DNA of 64,000 nt from Paragyromitra xinjiangensis. Lineage: Eukaryota > Ascomycota > Pezizomycetes > Pezizales > Discinaceae. Positions 60,099-64,000 of the stretch are shown here, one piece after another. Within the stretch, counting starts at the first letter, position 1. Every line of letters starts with the position of its first letter. Where the stretch lies: assembly GCA_038503065.1 (NCBI GenBank), contig JBCAMK010000005.1:1-64000 (forward strand), given 5' to 3'. A model generated the notes under the pieces. The model made no database searches. It was not told the origin of the DNA and worked only from the letters and a program-made list of their open reading frames with translations. A program made the translations under genes and the position numbers.

Positions 60099-62931
60099 TT
60101 TGGGGGGAAGGGATGGAAAAGGGGGGGTTGGAGGGGATGGGGGTATTATAGTAGATTACTCCAGTTTCTTTATTTTATTTACGTGATATTATTCTCATCA
60201 TTTCCTTCGTCTTCCCTTTGTCTAGCACTGCACGGCGGCTTGCGTTATCAAATTTTGTGACTTTGTTAAGGGTTAGGGTACATAGCGTTTGTTATCTGGC
60301 TTGAATTTATTCCAACTTCACACTACCTCTCCATAATGAAGACACCCCACCACAAAGACACAACTGAGGGGCATGAAAGAAATTCATTCAACGAAGCATC
60401 AACCAACGATCTTATTTCCCTCAAAGTATTATGTACACTTAAATGGAGATGAAAAGGTCATATTTCACGACTTTCACTTTGATTACTAGGAGATTTATTC
60501 GGTGTCATTCTAGTGAGCTATCCATCCCTTCTAACTCCAATGAAAGATGCATTAAGATGCACGGCCTGTAGCAGGATACTCTACTGATTGTCTGTAGACG
60601 ATGGCGGTGATGATGATGATAGAAACGATATTGAAAAAACGATCCAACACCATACATTCCTCCTGAGCATCAAGATAAACGCGTATGATGGCTCACCTCA
60701 TCTCCACCATCAAAAACATTCTATTCAACGACACATTAGCTGCCTTATCGTTCCGTATCCACGGTAGACCTTCTTAGTATTACTCGTCCCTGGATGGTCC
60801 TGTTGGCTACCATGGTTTACAGAAAGTTCTATTCAGTCGCTCTTCTTGAGATGCGGCGTATTATTAGATATCTTTGCTCTTCATTTGGAACTGGATCGTA
60901 CAGTCACAGCCTTTTCTTCACGGCTATCCCCAAGAGCTATAAGGGCCATTCTTGTCCTTGACCCCATGTTGGCTTTTACGGGGGTCACTCACGTTACATT
61001 ACAAGATGAATACTAGTTTACTGCGATGGACCGGTTTCTGCGAAGAGCAAGGGGGGTTATTTGCAAGCATAGACTAAGCCTAACATAGCTAGCCCTCCTT
61101 CCAGTCACTCTGGGGAGTACTTACGTTGTTATCCATTGGGGAAGACGAAAAATTTTATAGCTGGTGCTATCAACGGGGAGCCTTATATTGGCCTTCGTGT
61201 AGCTGATAGATAATACTCGAAAATTATCTCTGGCCTGAAGATCCTTGAATGGTCACTTTTACGAGGATGGCGATGGCCGTATTGTATTACCGGCTTTGCC
61301 GGTTAAAAGGATGTTCTCTCTCTGTTGTAGTATAAGACACCGTCGCAAACCTTGGTTAGTCCCTTGGTAGCTTCCGGAATGACCGGGACTAATAGTTGGG
61401 TAACATTATTTAGGGTTGTTGGATCTGGGTCATTACCACAAAATGCTGCAAATATACACACACACTATTTAGGGAAGGCCTCCGCGATCCTCAATGATAT
61501 CTCGTGAAAAGATGGAGATTTCACGATGACATTAGCTTGCGATCTGCGAGTCAGCGGATCATATTCAGAGAAGGATGCGATAAAACTCCAGAGGGTGCTT
61601 TATCTAGGACATTTCATTTCCTCCTGGTGTTTTGGAGGATTGGAAGATAGGCAGTCTACGTATTCGAAGCTGTTAGAGATATCCTTATATTACTATCCGC
61701 CTACTCTAATAATCACTAGCCGTCCTAGCTATTGCTTTGTTCCCAGTGGATCGCGGTTGTTCTGTTTCTGGGGTGATTGGTTCGAATTCTATGCTACAGC
61801 TTTCCGAGGGCTGGCGTGTCAGGTTGATCAATATTTCTGTCTTATAAACGCAGAACAGCTAATTCTGCGTTATTTCGTATGCAATGTGATTGGGTTTGTG
61901 ACTTCTTTATTCATTCTTCTGTGGTAAGGCTTACGTTTTGTGATTTACGGTGTATTAAGTTGTAGAATTATGCCGTGACCCATATTTCATCACTGCGGTC
62001 TCATTCTAGTTCAGTCTGTTCTGGAGGGTGTCTCTAGCGATTAGCACAGCCAAGAGATTTATTAGCACCATGGATTTTTTACCTTGATTATGAAAGATTG
62101 ATGGTTTGGTAAAGGAACGAACTTCAATTCTCATGAAAAGGAAAGCACCCATAGCCACCTTATAGGTAATATAAATAATTCGCCTCACGAGGGCTGGTAG
62201 CTAAACATATCATCCGTTAATTTAACAAAACTCGGCTCAGTACTTTAGAATTTGATATAGTCATGCTGAACAATGATATCATGGGTGCCTAGTGCTCTAG
62301 TTAGGGTTTTGCGGCTATTCTTACCCGTAGTTTCTTGGGTATCGCCTCCCGAGCATATCGATTCTGCTACGGAATAGGCGTTCGTAATCATCTCACGGGT
62401 ATCTTTATCCCGATTCTCCACGTAATATGGTCGTCAATGACAGTAGGCTACGTATCACTATGAAGTACCACAAGCAACCAAGATCAAGCCCAACGCCGAT
62501 AGGAGAAAAGTACCAACCATCCAGTAATACAACTTACACGTATAGTAGGCGTATTCCAGTTACTATAGTATATAATCCAACGATTTTAAAGAAGATTTTA
62601 AAGCAAAAGCACAGCAAATTTAATCTTGAGCAGGCCAACACTTCTATAGGTGCCTACTAAGTTTTATCTCCGCAATTCTACTTAAGCGACTAGCTAATTC
62701 GTGTGTAAAAACGGTGTTTTTCCGCAAGCCAGGTACTTAACCAGCTTCCTTCCTCGTGCATCTCCAAAAACCACTGCGGCATACCAAAAACTTCCAGTCT
62801 TGCAGCAGCGTCTCTTTGCTCTAGTACCGCATTTACGACCTAATTCTTGCTCCTTAAACCGGCTTCTGGTTTTGATGAATCGTTCTAGAATATTTTCCTA
62901 TTGAGTCTTCACCTGTTGATCAGATACTCTC
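60099..62931. other. Long spacer, no supported gene
   Basis: A 133-codon frame at 61526-61927 is rich in Tyr, Phe and Cys without any domain; I treat it as chance. A CGGCTTTGCCGG palindrome lies near 61290. Nothing else recognised. Confidence 0.35.
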
Positions 62932-63750
62932 ATGGCTTCGGACACTAATTATTTTCCGGACGGTATACCGTTTGAAATTGAATTGGAAATTCTGGATCAG
63001 TCAAGCATGCCAGAAATCCAGACATTATCAATTACTAACAAATCCCTAAAAGGATATCTACTACCAATACTTAGGAAATGGTCCTCCAACCCGGATGATG
63101 TCGAGGAAGGGAAGATGCCCAAACTACATCAAGCGACCATGAGTAGTAACAAGTGGCTGCTTAAGAGTTTGACTGATAATGGCGCGAGTATTAATCTACA
63201 AAACACAAACGGAGCAATGGAAACCGCGCTCCACCATGCTATGTTTCACAAAGAACAAGACACTGCAGCATTTCTCTTACGTCATGGGGCCCAATTGAAT
63301 ACACAAGACTGCTATGGATGCACCGCGCTGCATGCTGCTGTGCAGTTCGCGCCAAACAACGAAAAACTAATCAAATTACTGTTAAAATTTACTCCAGATT
63401 TAACAGTTAGGGACGATATCAACCAATGGACTGTGCTTCACCAGGCTATCAACGGAGGCCATCTAAACCTAGTAAAAATGTTTTTGCCTGAAGGTCTTGA
63501 TACTCCTCCTCCGCTTCTCCAGACCATTGATGCCTATCATCGTACGCCGCTTATTTTGGCCGCCCAAACTAATCGCGTGGAGATCGTGAAGTTGCTTCTG
63601 GAGCGTGGAGCCAGTATCCACGCTGTGACAGGGGGGGAGGAAGAACGGATCAAGTCCGCATTAGGGTGGGCCAAGTTTTATAGGCACCGGGAGATGATCA
63701 CATTGCTGGAGTCGTATCAAATCGCCGAATCCGTAGATCTCATCGTTTAG
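62932..63750 (+). CDS. F-box-like / ankyrin-repeat protein, 272 aa
   Basis: A single frame from ATG. Residues ~10-45 (FEIELEILDQSSM, LSITNKSLKGYLLP) resemble an F-box-type helical motif found at the start of many fungal ankyrin proteins. Four to five ankyrin repeats follow: ETALHHAMFHKEQDTAAF, CTALHAAVQFAP, WTVLHQAINGGHLNLVK and RTPLILAAQTNRVEIVK. The family mediates protein binding, often for ubiquitin ligases when an F-box is present; the F-box call is tentative. No intron seen and the C-terminus is normal. Confidence 0.8.
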   Translation: MASDTNYFPDGIPFEIELEILDQSSMPEIQTLSITNKSLKGYLLPILRKWSSNPDDVEEGKMPKLHQATMSSNKWLLKSLTDNGASINLQNTNGAMETALHHAMFHKEQDTAAFLLRHGAQLNTQDCYGCTALHAAVQFAPNNEKLIKLLLKFTPDLTVRDDINQWTVLHQAINGGHLNLVKMFLPEGLDTPPPLLQTIDAYHRTPLILAAQTNRVEIVKLLLERGASIHAVTGGEEERIKSALGWAKFYRHREMITLLESYQIAESVDLIV

Positions 63751-64000
63751 TGAGTGCCCGTGATGGGGTTTCGGTGGTAGCCTAGAACACCTAATTTAGT
63801 TGAGGTTTTTTTTTATTGCTGAGTACGGCTATGAGCTCTATTATGTAGTTTTAGTTTGTAGTTATGATTCGCGTTAAAGACTTGAGGTTTCCATCTCCCA
63901 ACTAATTTGTGTGCTTCCTGGCTGGTAGCCGTCCAAAGGCCCCCAAAAGAAAAACTTTGCGGGTCTACTCTAGTGACTTTCCAAGAAAAACATGTATTGT
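63751..64000. other. 3' flank at window end
   Basis: T-rich sequence after the ankyrin stop, no gene seen. Confidence 0.4.

Noticed and set aside
61526..61927. 133-codon plus-strand frame
   Set aside because: Tyr/Cys/Phe-rich with no domain, no promoter signal and no neighbours; probably chance.

Overview
The window is nuclear DNA from a filamentous ascomycete (Pezizomycotina). Genes carry many short introns (mostly 44-125 nt, GT..AG, often with CTAAC/CTGAC-type branch sites). The protein families point the same way: class I hydrophobins, a CYP52-type P450, a LaeA-like methyltransferase, a NACHT-ankyrin receptor and fungal MFS transporters. Gene density is low and spacers are long. I cannot fix the order or genus from sequence alone. 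Most gene models below were rebuilt by hand, by matching splice phase across introns and checking family motifs.

Left part (0-20 kb): a 43-bp degenerate tandem repeat and a 71/77/83-bp minisatellite flank a minus-strand gene for a STAND-like N-terminal + ubiquitin-like + zinc-ribbon protein. Next come a LaeA-like methyltransferase with one unresolved junction, a ~1,650-residue NACHT-ankyrin protein in at least 8 exons (minus), an orphan 397-residue protein with a membrane-like C-terminus, a 165-bp TIR/TA element, and a CYP52-like P450.

Middle (20-42 kb): an ACS-type MFS permease; an inverted pair of paralogous small 3-exon genes of unknown function on either side of an intron-containing tRNA-Gln gene; a nested pair of TA-flanked inverted-repeat elements; a second MFS transporter (minus); a six-exon mitochondrial-type malic enzyme (minus); then about 7 kb with only degenerate or unresolved coding traces.

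Right part (42-64 kb): a cluster of six class I hydrophobin genes (one minus, five plus). All have the same three-exon layout, with second and third exons of exactly 65 and 48 nt, and each has a TATA box 136-192 nt upstream of the ATG. They differ mainly between the signal peptide and the first cysteine: a Gly/Asn-rich linker in five copies, an added Ser/Thr region in one, and a long proline-rich pentapeptide repeat in another. One unknown intronless gene lies among them. Downstream are an Arg-rich orphan gene and an F-box-like/ankyrin gene.

The hydrophobins are expected to be secreted and to coat hyphae, spores or fruit-body air spaces. The P450, the MFS carriers and the LaeA-like enzyme are compatible with lipid or secondary metabolism but do not form an obvious biosynthetic cluster. 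The NACHT-ankyrin gene and the ubiquitin-like gene belong to families linked to fungal non-self recognition.
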